Origin: Trochalopteron elliotii
Lineage: Eukaryota; Chordata; Aves; Passeriformes; Leiothrichidae
Direction: 5' to 3'
DNA length: 64,000 nucleotides
NCBI GenBank assembly: GCA_024734555.1
Contig: JANPWX010000026.1
Coordinates: forward strand, 3,711,695 to 3,775,694
Shown here: one piece after another, positions 26,972 through 41,000 of the stretch
Layout: every line of letters begins with the position of its first letter
Position numbering within the stretch: the stretch's first letter is position 1
Translations under genes and position numbers: made by a program
Notes under the pieces: model-generated
Databases searched by the model: none
Told to the model about the DNA's origin: nothing
Seen by the model: the letters and a program-made list of their open reading frames with translations, nothing else

Positions 26972-27039
26972 TTATCTGGCTATTACTAAACACAAGTCTT
27001 CCAAAATGGGAAGACTAGTGTTTAGTAATAGCCAGATAA
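26972..27039. repeat. Near-perfect inverted repeat (31-bp arms, 6-nt loop)
   Basis: The left arm 26972-27002 (TTATCTGG...GTCTTCC) and right arm 27009-27039 (GGAAGAC...CCAGATAA) pair at 30 of 31 positions around AAAATG. The single mismatch is at the seventh pair from the loop. It is not simple-sequence DNA. It may be a tiny foldback element, a fold-back replication product or a small-RNA hairpin. No target-site duplication is seen next to it. Confidence 0.95.
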
Positions 27040-30000
27040 TTAATTTGTTGGTGAATGTGAAGTTTCTTCCCGAGCAAGGAAGGAAGTCAGTGGTTTTGAA
27101 CAATTTCATGAAACTCTTATCGAAGAGGTGATGGTTAATGCTTTGTATTCAGCTTTTGTACAAAACTTTTAATACCTAAGACCTTTGATGGCTATGACAC
27201 AAAACTAGTCTGAAGGTGGAAGTTTTCAGCAATGTCACACCCCCTTCCTCAAACCTGAGAGTTTAAGTTTTCATTTAAGACTTTTCTGCAATAAAAGAGC
27301 TTGTGTGAATGTGTGTGTGAAGCATTTATTTATGCAAGTGTTCAAACTGATGGCATGGAATAGGCAGGGAACAGGAGCAAATGTGGGGTCTTCATCTCAG
27401 TCACACAACAGAAACATGTGAATGGCCATCACTTTCCTCTAAAGCCTGCAAAAAGCAAAGAATACATTCAAATGCTGAATTTGGCTGGTTCCTGCAGATC
27501 TCTATGACTCACCTCTGCCAAAATTAGCTCATCTTCATCTGTAACTCATTGCTCAGTAAACATAGTTAAAAACCCTAGAAGACCAATCAACATCAAGGGT
27601 AGGGGATGATTTTTTTTTTTCCTTGAAGGCAAACTTGAAAATTAATGTCATTTACTGGTGTCTCTGATAATGTCACAAGATGGACTCTAGATGAGCAAGC
27701 TGCAGTATTTTGTATCTCTCCCTGGTGTCACCTCAGACTCACTGCTGCTGGGTGACGTGTGAGAAGATATAAACCCTAAACAAGGATTTTTTGCTGCAGG
27801 TTTGAATCCCAGCAGGCATTACCTTTGTTCTATAGCAGATGCTGGCCAGTGTAAAAAGGAAGAAGTTAACATTAACCGTGCCATTTAAACTCTTAGTGAC
27901 AGACAGAATCATTATTTGTTTAGCCAAAATAAACAAACTTCAAAAAATATATATTTTTAAAGTTAAGGTCTCTCTTTTAGTTGTTTTCATGTGAAGCCTT
28001 TCTCTCTTTGAAGATGATTGTGGAGATAATAGTTTTTGCATCTGAAATAACAGCTACACTAGCTAAGAGAGTTATAACAGGTTTTGTGCTACACAAAAAT
28101 AGACACATCTTCCCAGTACTGGATTCTTTTTCCTGAAAGAGTGACCCTTAACTCATTTTTAGCTCAGTTCAATTCATAGTTGGACATTTATGCTAAGAAG
28201 CTTAAGAAGATCCCCAGATTTGCATTTTTATGTCTTTTTAGTACCAAAAAAATTCATAATGAGTAAGTTCATTTTGAATGTAGTAATAAAACTTAATCAG
28301 AAATAACTGTCTTTAATTCTGAATGTTAGAAATCATATACAAGTCTCACATCTTAAAAAAACCTCATTTGCAAAGAGGGTTAGATAGGATCTTCTAATGC
28401 TCATTCCATTTCATCTGCTTTAGTAATAAAGTATAAATACTCATATGAATTATGTCAGGCTCACGGCGCACCTGATCCCAAGAGATGCTGAGTGTCTGGG
28501 CCCATGTGGGCCACCACTGATGTCCTGCTCCAGCATCACTCCTGCTTTCTGAGCCTCCTGCTCTAGCCACAGCTCTTCTGCCCTCTCTTATCCTGGGTTT
28601 GGTTATATACAGTCAGTGTTTCTTCCAAGCTGGCCTCCAGCACATTGCAGTTCTTTTGATGTCTGTGCTGGAGAAGGATGCTGTAGCTGTAGCAGATTTC
28701 ACAGGGCATCATGCATGTACTTAGGTTTCTGCTTCATGTATTCACTTGGGTCTTACATGTGTGCAACTAATTCTGTGTTTCAGGAGGCATTGTATAACAT
28801 GAAGTGAGATAAAAATTGCAGGTGCTTGTGTCCTGCTGGTGGCCATGGGTGGGCATGAGAAAACAATCACATGCACAGAAAAATCTGTGATTTCAACACC
28901 AGTACTGAGTGAGTCATGAAATGTAACTACAGCAAAAATTTGTCCACTCGAGGTGTCACCAGCCCCCACCATTTGATAATATAGAATGTTGGTGAAAATG
29001 GTGAGAACTCTGCTTTGGCATGTGTCATAATCAGGGGTTTGCAAATTATGACTAAAAATGACTCTGTGAGGTGAGGCCTGAAATGGGTGTGGGTGGGGAA
29101 ACAGAGGAAGGGGAAAATATATTAGGGGCACCCAGTGCAAATGGGACAGTGATAGCATGAAATTCCTACTGCTTCCCCTGTGATACTTTTATTCAGTGAA
29201 CAGGAGTACAGAAATAAGCTGAAAATCATATTTCAGGTAACTCCATCCAAGCAGTTCTCTTTTTAGTGGTTTTTACAACACTACAGTACAGCTCTGTGCC
29301 AATAAATGAGATTGATAGCCAGTCTCCTGGAACAAAGTGCCTCAGCAGTTATCCAGGATAGCTCTCCAGTTTTCGTGGGCCTGCCACAAATAGGCTCTGA
29401 GCCACGTGTGGCACCTTTGGAGCAGCAGGATACCCTGGAGGCTTCTGACTGTACAAACACAGGGACACATCCAGTTGTGGAGTGGGGAAACTGAGGAAGT
29501 TATGAAGGAAGAAAACAGCTGGAAGTTGTTTGCACTGAAGAACAGCTCACCCTGTACACCATTACCACCAGTCTCCCCTCGAGATTTTCCTTTAAGGGGG
29601 AGCCATTGCTTGAGGTGAGATGGACAGCATTGCTGGAGAAGGTTTGGTGGTGGCCAACTGCTCTGTCTTGGGACAGACTGAAGGGAGTCATAGGTTAGGT
29701 AAGTTGGAAGCTGTGCCCTTGCTGACTGGGGCAGGTTGAGCCTGGGAACTTCCCGGTATTTGTGTGTCTCTGCTGCTACATTTGAAAGATGGCTCTGCTC
29801 AGACAACTTGTAAAGACAAACAGAAACAGTCATGGAAAGGTGGGAGGAAAACTGAGTGGATGAAAAATACCTAGAGAGTCCTGTGTTCATCAAACCATGC
29901 ACTTACTGCAATATTACAAATTTCTGAGACACCTCAAATTGCACTAAAATAATAAACAGCATGCTTGATAAAATTTTATTTCTCTTCTTCAGAGTTCCCC

Positions 30001-31949
30001 TGAGACATATTTACAAGTTTCCTTTGTAACTAGTTCAGTATGAAAACATTCCTTAATTGGTTAGAGAGGGTTTTTTTTAGCTCCAGCAGCAAAAGCTCAA
30101 AGCAAACCCCACGACAAAAAGTTTTAACATATTGATAAAAGCTACTGGTGTTGGGGTTTGAATCAATTATGTATGTGTTAGGAGAAAAAAGAAAAAAAAG
30201 GTTAGCCCTTTCTTTTAGTAAAAGGGGGTGGGGACAAGATTACTGCCTGTGAACTTCAGTGAATGGACAGCTATGTAAACTGTCACAGGAAGCGCACAGA
30301 GAAGTAAAACCGGCCATAATTAAACCTCAGCTGGAAAATGTGAGAAAGTCCTAACTCAGAAGAGCTAAGCTCTGGGACAAACCCTTGTCATAGGAACTGA
30401 GCAGTGATGGTCAGCAAGAGGAAGGGGACTTGTGTCATGGAGGGAACAGAATTGGGTGCTCCACTCCCTTCACTAGCATGCTTAGAGGTTTTGTGGTCTT
30501 CCTAAAAAGAGAAACCTCTATGGTGGCTGCTCCCTGGTGCTGCCTGTTTGAAAAGAGCTAAGAGCTGCTAAATCAAGACCAAAATATTTCAGCTGTCTCA
30601 TTTTATCTCCATAGTAAGAGACTGAAAGTTTCTTTGAGATACAAACCAATAATGATCTATACAGTACTTAATTATGTATCCAACAAAAGACATAATTATG
30701 TTTGTTAGACTGAGTCTTTTGTTAGCATGTCCCAGATCACGCTGGGATTCTGATCAGGCATGGTATCAGGAGATGCAAAAAGACAGAAGAAAAATAATTT
30801 TAACTTGTTTAATTCTAGCTTGTGGCTCTGCTGTTGTTCTGTATTTAAATCATTAAATACTTCACAGATTTCTTTTTTCTGGTCATATCAAACAAATATT
30901 CTTTGGTATAGCTCGTGAAAGAAGAAACTAGATTTCAGTTATGCTCTCTAAATGAAGACTTGTACAATTACTTGCCACAAATTATAGTGTAGTAAATGCA
31001 ATTAATATTGTGATGTGACTCAGAAGTGACCTTTCCCAGTCTCCAGCACGTAGGCTTGCTCTCACAAATGTACTGCTCTGAAAAGCTAATGCATTTGCTG
31101 GACATACTAAAATGAAAAATATAAGCAGATTTCTCCTCACCCCAAGCTGTCACCAAGCTATAACAGGTTATTACAAAAAATGGTGCACGTCTTTGAGCCT
31201 TGGGGGTTGAGGTGTACTGCTTGCTGGCATGCCAGCCTACTGCAGGGACACCCTTGCAGCTCTTTACATTATGTCCTCCAGCAGAAAATTCCATACAAAC
31301 AGCAGCACTAGCATGTTGCAGGCTCTGCAACCCCTAGAGCACTTAGTCAGGAATGCAATTTATACCTTTTTGGATACATTAGGAGGGATACACAAATGCA
31401 ATTTTACATGGTGTCTTGATTTAAAACATTGTGAGACTCATTTTAATTCAAGCCAGATTAAGGTTAAAGCAAATAAATATTTTACTTAGGAAACTCATAC
31501 AGTTTACTGAGGGTTTTGAAGATGCAGGACAGAAAGGAAAGGAAACTGCACACAGTCACGGTGTCACATGAGACAAACTTTAAAGGCTTCTCTTCCCATA
31601 GCCCAATGAAAAGCTGACTTACTCCACATGCATTGCCAGGACTCCTGCTGTACTGAACATCCTTTTGTCCTTAAGAAGCAACCTTGGGAGGTGCCTCGAA
31701 GGGGAGCAAAGGGGTGCCTGGTAGTTTCCCCTCCCTGTAATTCATGGCTTGAACTGAAGACAGGGATGTGAGGATATCCTTCAATCTCACACCTTTCACA
31801 AATGTTTTATTTCTAGACTTTGTTACCTTCTCGAAATGTTGGTGATGCCGGTCATGACCGGCCATTGCCATCTTCTGTTTGGATAACCAATGGATTTTAC
31901 TGGGTTTTTCTTCCGTGTTTGGTTTTTCTTCTGTGTGTCCTCATTCAAG
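27040..31949. other. Intergenic, no gene recognised
   Basis: Includes the longest chance frame outside RBM46 and the CpG island (29342-29902, minus, 186 residues). It lacks domain similarity and is low in plausible codon structure. The segment around 29380-29600, with GAGCCACGTGTGGCACC, may be an old transposon remnant, but I cannot name it. Confidence 0.65.
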
Positions 31950-32370
31950 TTAGATAGGACCTCTGGAGATCTGTAGTCCAACCCTTGGTCCAACATGACC
32001 AACATCTAAGTCAAATTAGGCACTCAGGATCTTGTCCAGGGGAGCTTTGAATATCTGCAGGGATAGATTTTACATGCTCGGCAGGGATCTTTTTGCATCC
32101 TTAACTAGCTTCCCTGAGGGGGAGGGGAAAGAAAGGTTAGCTGGAATTGGAATTTCCCTTGCTCCTACCCATGATCATTGCTTCTTGTGTTTTCACTGCG
32201 TACCTCTGAGAAGGACCTGCCTGTCTTCCATCCAGCCCTCCCCATCCTGGTGCTGGTGGCAGCCATCCCTCGGGTCCTGCCTCAGGCTGAGCACATCCAG
32301 TTCTCTCTGTGGCTCCTCATGCATGCAGTGCTCCAGCACTCGACCATCACAGCAGCTCCTCACTGAGCTC
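31950..32370 (-). mobile_element. CR1 LINE fragment (reverse orientation)
   Basis: From 31950 the plus strand reads TAGATAGGACCTCTGGAGATC and GTAGTCCAACCC, then CAGGATCTTGTCCAGGGGAG and GAATATCTGCAGGGATAG, followed by CTCAGGCTGAGCACATCCAG and TGCTCCAGCACTCGACCATC. These blocks are the reverse complement of the CR1 3' region in order. The central part (about 32110-32210) is diverged or rearranged. The short frames over it are chance. Confidence 0.75.
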
Positions 32371-35300
32371 CCTCTCTCCTCTTCATGCACAGACAGCATG
32401 CTGCAGCTAACCCAGCAGGACAGCTGATCTGCTGGTTCATGTGCAATCCTTTCCCCCACGTGCTGAATCCCTTTTTGCATGACCCACGTTTTCCTCAGTC
32501 ACGCCCTACATTGCTGTGTGGCCAAAATCAGTGCTTACATCTTGCTGAGGATGACACTTGGCAGTAGAGAAGTACTTCAGAGTGATACTGGGGTAATTTG
32601 GGATGAGTGACCTCCTCCATCTTCTTGTTGGCATTCTATATAAACAATATGCGTTTGACCTACCATTGTTGTATACTCTGGCTTGATGACGTTCCATGAG
32701 TAGATCAAAAGGCTGTGACTTAATGTCTTTCCTAATGTAGCTAACATTTGACAAGTTATTGCTGAAGATGCATACTATTCATAGTTTTACTTATTGTTTT
32801 ACTATTTATTTCTGAACTCCAAGTAACTACTGATTAAAATAACACTACTTTTAAATACACTCCAGTAGGCTTCTCCTATTTTTATTTCATGAGAAGTTTA
32901 AAACAGTTGCTTCTTTCCTTTTTGGTGGGGGGCAAAAAACCACCAAAGAGCTTATTTCTAACCCAGTGCCTCTTTAAAAACTATTACTATTAAATTACTA
33001 TTATTACTATTACTATTAAAATTTCGACATTGAAATATTAGCTCACTGAAGTCAATGGCAGCAATTTTCTTGCTGAGCTTTTTTTACACTCCTTTTTCAC
33101 TAAAGGAAGAAGGCTGAATCCGTCAGAAATGTGAGTATGATGTCTGTGGGGAATTCAGTTTAATTCAGTGAAATCCTTCCCTGAGACAGAATAATGTCTT
33201 CCCTCCTCTTTTGAACCCATCTTTTAGCCTATTTCAATTGCATATATGATCTGAGATTATGCAAGTGTGGTATCAGAGAAACACCTCCACAGTGGAAATA
33301 TTATTTAGATTATAGGATGCTTCCACTGGCAAGCATGGCTGTGACTACTGGCATGGTTCCACCAGGCCAGCAGGATCTTTTCCAATTCCCTTAACGAGTT
33401 AGAGGGGAGTTTTTGGAGGTAGAGAAATATTGCAGGATGGATCCTGCCACAGGAAGCAATCTTACTTCTCTTTCCTTGTCGCTTGCACCTCATGAGTAAA
33501 CTCCTCCATGCTGTAGTAGTGGCTGTCTTCTTCCACAACTGGATGGACTTCAAGCCTGAGGAGAGTGGACTGAGAATTGGGGAAAGGAAAAGAGGCAGGG
33601 GTAGGCTGTGTCCCTCAGAGTACAACAGCTTGGATAAGTCTTTGGTAACCTATTTACAGCAGACTACACATTTAGTAGGTAAAGCACTAAGGACACAGAG
33701 CTATGACTAGCCAAGATTACTTACATCTAAAGGCTGAATTTGCAGTATCTATGCTAAAACCTATCAATCAAACCCTTTTGGCATGGGTAAATATTCCTGA
33801 TGAAATCTGAGGGGCAAGAGACAAAGGAGATGGTGCTGATGGTGTAGGGCTATCCCTTGGGAGTTGCTTCTTGCTCCTGACTAGAATAAGCTGTCACTCT
33901 GAGTACAATGATGCCTCATTTTTCACATCCCAGGCTACTGCAAAATTACAATTCATCTGTCTGGCCCAATTAAGTCTGATATTTAGAACGGCTTTTTTGT
34001 TGTTGTTTTCTTGGTCAGATGAATCTCTTAGCCAAAGAGTTAGAATTATTACTCTTCACATTAATCTTTTAAAAGTTCATTTTCTGTGCCTTTATGTTGA
34101 GACCTTGGTTCAAAGCAACTGCAGTGTAATAAGTTGCTCCTGCTGGAAAGAGGTCAGGGGAGTTACTCAAAACATAGCGAGAACTGATAGAATCTGGCTG
34201 TCTTAGTGCCTTGAAAGGCAGTCTTAATTTCTTTTAAAACTGGAAGTTAACCAAATCCCTACCTTTTGAGCATTCACTGTGCAGTTGTGAGGTTTTGCAT
34301 ATTTATTGTCCCTGGGGCTCCCACTAAGTCAGGTATTTCCATGGAGCTGCCTTTGGCTGCCTTGGAGACCTGGCAATGGCAGCATCCCCAAACCCTGCTC
34401 AGGAGGGCAGCACCATTCTCTGTGCCCTGGTTTTCACCTGTGTAGGTCAGGATATTGCTGGCTCTGTTCTGTCCCTTGGCTTCCACCACTAAACTTGTCT
34501 TCAACAGAAAAAATAAAAAATAATTTAAAAAATCCTCAAAGCCTTGCTTCTTTGCCCTTTGCCTGGATATTTCAGGGTATGGAAATATAAGCATACATCT
34601 GAGGTTTATTAGGTGTTTTTTCATTTTTCAAGACCAGATGTTATTTTAAACATTTGACATTGACTTTTGGCTCTAGAGGTGTTTTACTGCATGCAGGCTC
34701 TGGTCCATCACAGACAAACAAAGCCATGGCAGACTTGAGATTGATTTTTGTCATCCTTTAGGTTTAGTGAATGACAGGCATTCACTTGCTAAAACGGATG
34801 AATTAGTTGCAGAACAGAGGCTTTGTCCAGTGAAAATCTATTCTGAAATGTTATCACAGTGAGTGTCTTTGATTATGAGAGTATAAGTACTTTCTGAAAA
34901 AAAAAAATCACATTCACATGAGAGTCTGTTTCTTGAAAGCCTCTAAAATTCTTCACTTAGTATCAGGTATTCCAAAGTTAGAGATAAAAGCAGTTTTAAA
35001 GACATTTTAAAAAGTACTTTAAACAAGTAGTTTTAAAACATTAAAAATATAGGTATCTTTCATTTCATAAAGCTGTATTTAATTGAATAATCAGAGCTTT
35101 CATCATCTCCCTAATTTAAATTACCATTTGTCATCCTGTCCTCTTTAGCTGATATGGGCAATGACTTACATATTGATCTCAGTCTGGTAACTTGCACATA
35201 CAAGGATTCATTAGGATGCCATGTTTCATCTCTCACATAACTGCTGCTTTTAGTCCTGTCACTTAGCTCAGCTACCTTCAAAGCCTAGCTTGAACTACTG

Positions 35301-37939
35301 ACTTTTTTCCCCATGATTTCCATCAGGATTTTTTCATAGGAATAGTGTGGTCATATCAGAAATTCAGTTTAATGGTAACAAGGTTTTGAAAGCTATGCTA
35401 ACTGAAACTAGAAGATGGGCTTTTCCCCTGTCAGGCTTGCACTCACATTCTTCCCAGCTGAGGTCTAATTTGCTTTTCCAGCACAGGTCAGCACATGGTG
35501 TGAAACCTCTAGTTCCGAAAAACAACCCAATAGAAATTTCTGGAAGAACCTAACACAGAAGTCACAAACAACCCTGTTTTCTAGGTTTTTTTTTTCCCCC
35601 ATGTTATAGGATAATTGCTCAAGACGTTAGGATCTGATTCAGACAGGACTTAAGAAATGGCTTTCATGTTTTGATGGGATATGTAAGAAATCAGTGTCTT
35701 CATTTTGCTCTCCAAAATTTTGATGTGTATCTACTGGAAAAATAGTTGTAGAATTATCTCTTTATCTCTTACTAAATTAGTGCTTAGGCAAATATTCATA
35801 CTTAGCTTTCATAATCTTTTCTCTAGTCCCTCTAGAACTACCACTCCTTTGACGCTTTTCTCCAAGCTACGTATGAATGTCTTTGTTTTGGATTATTTTT
35901 CCTCAGAGGTAACATTCTTTTCAGAGCAAGGCATCATGTTACTGTCTGTCCTGCAACCTTAAATTTTTCTCATTGATGACTGGAACATTTCCAGTTTGAG
36001 GGAAGTTTGTAGCTATAATAATGCATTTATTTTCTCATTTAAGTCAGGATTTTAGATGTGTGCTACAAATAAATCTACCAAATATTTATTTCTGGTTTGG
36101 GTTGGTGCTTGTTTTAAATCTTGCTTGTTTACAACACTTCTGGTTCTCCACTGCTCAGCAGAACAATTACAGATGCTGATCTACCTTGAGGGCTGGCAAG
36201 GGCTTTGCAGGCCCTCTTATCTCTTTCAGCAGGGGATCTGGAATTATCCCAACCCCTTGACACCCTGTCTTTCCTGCAGTCAGATATTTGAAACCTCTTT
36301 CTTCCTTTCTCTGAACTCTGTGCTGCATCAAGGACTGTGCTTAAGCAGGTATGGGTAGTCTAATGCCTCTGGGCATCAGGAAGCACCAGGCATGTCCAAG
36401 AAGAGTGGAAGCTAAAAAAGAATGAAAATGCAGAGGCAAAAAGAAGCATGTTTTAATGTGTATTGAATTCTCAATTTTTACATTAGAAATAAAATCCAAC
36501 TCTGACTAATTGGACATAATGCAGGAATGGATGTGAAATAGCATGGAGATAGAGAGCACTGCTGCTCTCACCTGGGCTAAGCAAGGGACCAGCAGAGGCA
36601 TTTACACTGTGGTGGGGACAGCTCAGGCAAGTGAAGCTCTGCAGGATGGAAGGGAAGTCTGCAGTGAAGGAAAGGAAATCACCACTAAGCTTCCCCTCTT
36701 TCATAATCAGGAAAGATCTTGCCCTACTGTCCTAGCCCTGCATCTGCTTTTGAAAAACTTCAATTGACTACCGCTTAGAGGCTGATTATACAGGAGCAAA
36801 GTTCAGAATATAAAACTAAATGGCCATTTCTTTTTGTTACAAATTCTTTAAAGTTTGACAGTCCTTCATCAAGCTGGTTCTCTGGAGAAGAGATTTCTGT
36901 TGTGCAGCAAGAGCTTTTTAGTGAGAGGAGTTAACCTGAACATTGTGGAATACTCTGTGCGTCCTGGGTTAGGGAATGCAGCCTGTGACTGTTAGCAGTG
37001 AACTGTACTTGCATGATCTGTATCTTTCTGCTTAAAATCTCATTTCAGAAAGCTGTTCTTCACTTTGAGGATTTTTACCCAATATCCCTCTGTCACCTGG
37101 AGACCAGTTTAACGATGAACTTTCATATACTTCCTCTATACTTTGATTCTAACTCTTTGCAATCCCCTACTTAATTTTCAGTAGAGACTTTGGCTGCCTT
37201 TGACCTGAGTTTGTTTTATACATTCCTCCATCCACTCCTTGTATCTTCCATAACTGGCCAGATAATGAACACTAAAAGTTCATCAGGTGCTTAATCAGTT
37301 GTGTTTGCACATTTAAAATAGTTCTACAGACACTGGACTGCCACAGTACCTGTTTATAACATGCACTAATACAAAATATATGCAAAGATCACGTGGGACA
37401 ATTTTTCCACTTGCCAAAGACTTAGAGAAATGGTAGATGCATTAAACTCTCCATTTGTAAAACAACATCTGTAAAAGATTACTCACCATGAAAAGAACTA
37501 GATTACATCTGATATTTTGCAGAAATTTGTAATGTAAACTTCCAACAGCACTCTGTTGCAGGCTCTCAAGGATATGAGAAAACATAACAAGCGACAGGCA
37601 CAGCAGAACTGGCAGGAGCCCATGTGCTAGTGATGCTGAATTCATATTCAAAGTGATATTCTAGTACCTTATCTCAAAAGCAGTCTTAGAGATGGACATA
37701 GTCTGTTTGAATTAGTCTAGAAACACATGAGAGAATATTTTGATATGAAACAGTGTAACTAAGAGAAGTTAGCACTGATTTAAGTTAAAGAATCAGAATA
37801 AATATGCTTGAGGACTGTGCTGGGGTTTGATTTTCTTTTTTAAGAAAAAAAACAATGTCACTTGACAAGGAAAAACTATCAAATAGTTTTCATTTAAGTA
37901 CAGTAGCAGACAAGCCTATGGTGAAAGAATAATTAAGTA
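32371..37939. other. Intergenic, no gene recognised
   Basis: AT-rich; only simple-sequence tracts are seen. Confidence 0.7.
32985..33021. repeat. Imperfect ATT/ACT trinucleotide tract
   Basis: Repeated TATTACTATTA units with interruptions. A similar AAT/AGT tract lies at about 236-280. Both are simple-sequence DNA. Confidence 0.85.
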
Positions 37940-38071
37940 TCAAGGTCAGGCTGGATGGGGTGCTGAGCAACCTGATCGAATTGAAGGTGTTCCTACTCAT
38001 TGCAGGGCAGGGTGGACTAGATGACCTTTGAAAGGTCCATTCTGACCCCAATTATTCAATGAATCTATGAC
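37940..38071 (+). mobile_element. CR1 LINE, truncated 3' end
   Basis: The sequence reads CAGGCTGGATGGGGTGCTGAGCAACCTG, then GGTGGACTAGATGACCTTTG, and closes TTCAATGAATCTATGACA. The order of these blocks is that of the CR1 3' UTR in sense orientation. It is about 130 bp and diverged. Confidence 0.85.
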
Positions 38072-41000
38072 ACAGAAAAATATCTAAGGGGGGAAGAAAT
38101 GCCAAGAAAGACCCACAATATTATTAATAGCAATAAGGAGAGGAGAATTTAGAGAAAGCTGATGAGAGAGGGCGTTTGATATTTCAGCCTGGTGAACTGT
38201 CTTGGAAATCAGGCCAAAAAGAGAAATTGTGCAATATAGTGAAAAAGCTGATCATAGTTCAATTTCAGAAGGTGTAATATATCCAAGTCTTATCTACACT
38301 GACTTGGATTGTTTGGGTAGGATATTCTCATTTATAGTTAAACATCTGCTTATCCTAGCATTACGAATCCTAATAATCCAACAGGTTTTCAAATGTTATG
38401 AAATAGTTACCCATGTAATGCAATTAAAAATGCCTGCTGGTCCTCTAGATCTTTATCCCTACTCTTTTCATATTCTCTGCAACTCTCTCCCATGGAACAG
38501 TAATTAAACTGCCATTTTTTTTAAATTAACTGTTAATCTCCCAAGAATATGAGTAAACTTTAATTAAAGTGGAATTCTAAAAATGTTTCCCAAAAATAAT
38601 TCATAAAGTTTTTAACATCATACTGACATGAAGTTTCCCTGAGTTATGTTGGTTGTCCTCTTTAGGCTGCTAGTACATATATTTTTTCCTTCACTAGATG
38701 CCTCTCCTATCTCTTCTGACTCCTGTTTGACTAACAGTACACTAGGATGTGAACACATAAAAAAAGAAATATTTTCACTCTGGCTGACAAAAAAACAAAC
38801 AAAAAGAAAAAAAGGGGGGGGGGTTTAAATTACTGTTGGTTAGCTTGTACTAATGAAATAACGAGGCTGTTAAAACCTTGTGGGGTGTTTGATTGGGTTG
38901 TCCTCTGCATTGAAGGCTTTCATTATCCATAATTGTCTTACATCTTCCTATCTCAGTGGGTTCCTGAAAACTTAAGAGAATAGCTTAGAAAAAATGAAAT
39001 CATACCTCATACAGGAGAGTAACTTTATTTCATTACAAACTACTGGTATATCATGCAGTTGAAATGTATTTAACAAGCACAAATTCAGCATGAAATGGAA
39101 CAACATATTTTTCTGGCAAAGAATTCTAGGGTAGGACAGCACAATTCAGCAGACTCTGCTGCAGCAGGATTTTTTGCTAGCCTTACACTAGCTCTAAAAG
39201 CAGCCACGCCTGATTTTATCAGGGTTTGTAATATGTGTGAAGAAAACTGGGAGCTGAGCTTCCCAAAGACTGTAGCATTAACCCGTTGGCCAGCTGTGTA
39301 CAACAGCATTTGAGGGTTCACTAAATGCCTGCCCTAACTGGTACAGCTTCTTACTCCCTAGCATTAGAAGAGCCTAAATAAGAATTGTTCACACAAATGA
39401 CAATATTTGAGCTCTTACAGATTTCCTCTTCTGCATTAGGATGAAAATATTTCATATTCTTAGACTTTTTAATACAAGTATTTGTCCAGATGACTTTCTC
39501 AGACAGCCAGACATACTGTCCTGTGAATGCCTGTATCCACATTTATCCTGAACTCTCCAGTGAGAGCACCCGGCTTCATTCCTCTCAGAAACCTGAGACC
39601 AGTGTTTCCACCAGCAGCTCAGCCCGAGGTCCCGTAAATTGGAGGCCACATCCCTCCTTCAGGTGAGAGAAATCAAAATCGGGGAGCAAGCTCTGCTAAC
39701 ACCCAGCTCTCACCAGGACCAGCTTGTGAACTCTGTTGCACAGGTTCACCAGAGCTAAATAGAATTGAACTCCATCTGCTCCATGGCTTGCTGAAGTCCC
39801 CCTATAGTGTTATTCACAGTTTTTCACTAGTTATTTATCTAATATTTAAGTGCCACATGTGATGGTGAGAAGAAAAGCAGGAAAATACAGCTGATAGCTA
39901 TTACCAGTATGTAGAGTTACTGGTACTAAGAGGTGGCTTGGAAAATTTCATAAGCTGAAAGCCAGAGTGGATATCAAGAGCTCGGGAAAGACCCTCTGAA
40001 TGCGGAAGGAATCAAGTATTTTTGCAGTAAAATACTGAGCCTGTTTAGAGTTGTGACACCCTGATCCAATTTATATTGCAAGATTCAACTCCTTGTGGAC
40101 TGATGGCTTTCTGGAAGATTTGCTTTCATCAGCTGTTACTGGGCTTGCTCTCGGGCCTTATGTGAAATGGGATGATGTCTCTGGATTGCTGGACAAACTG
40201 GGTGATGTAACTGTTTCCTCTGGCCTTAATCTACTGCTTCCATAGCTTAAATTCTTGACTAGGATGAATGGATTAAAAAAATATGATTTCATGGTAGCTG
40301 AAAACTGTATGGTTCTTTTAAGGAAAAATATGCAGTGAAGGCTTCATCAAAATACATGCCTTAAAGAACACTCAGGTAGCTTTTTCTCATGAATGTTGCT
40401 CTAGATAGCAGAGGTGAGCTTTTGGAGGATGGGGGAGGTTGCCTTTTTTACATTTTTGTCTAGTTTAAAGAAAAAATCTAACACTTTCATCAGTGTTCCT
40501 ATGATCATTGTTTTCACCCTAAGACTTTGAAAGCTGCTCACCATCCCTCCTTAAAAAGCAAACCAGCTGTTAACCATTTTCTGACCTACCTTTATCTCTG
40601 ACATAAACCCATCACATTAAAAACCAAACATTTTGGATTCCATGAACAATATGACCTTCAGCTTTCAAGAAAAGATAAAGCAAAAGGAATTTGACACTTA
40701 GACGTTCTTTGTGTTTTCCTCCAAATCTGTTGTCATCCTGTAGGGATCCTGAGTTGGTTTGCTGTTTTTTGCTTGCACACAAACTCTTCTTCACTATTTC
40801 CAAAGCATCTCCTCCTCAGTCAGAACTACTTAATTCCTGGAAGATTGATTGTGAGAGCTTCCTGCTCCCAGGCCAGACACACTTTCACAAGAAATGCTAT
40901 TCTTCTTTAATTATGCTGAAGTTGTCAATGTTAAATTAGGTACCTACAAACAACACAGTGATCCTTATCACGTAAGAAAAAAAAAAGGGGCAAGTAGGGA

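Noticed and set aside
29342..29902. 186-residue minus-strand open frame
   Set aside because: No recognisable domain, no flanking splice or promoter signals, and overlapping frames on the other strand; best explained by chance.
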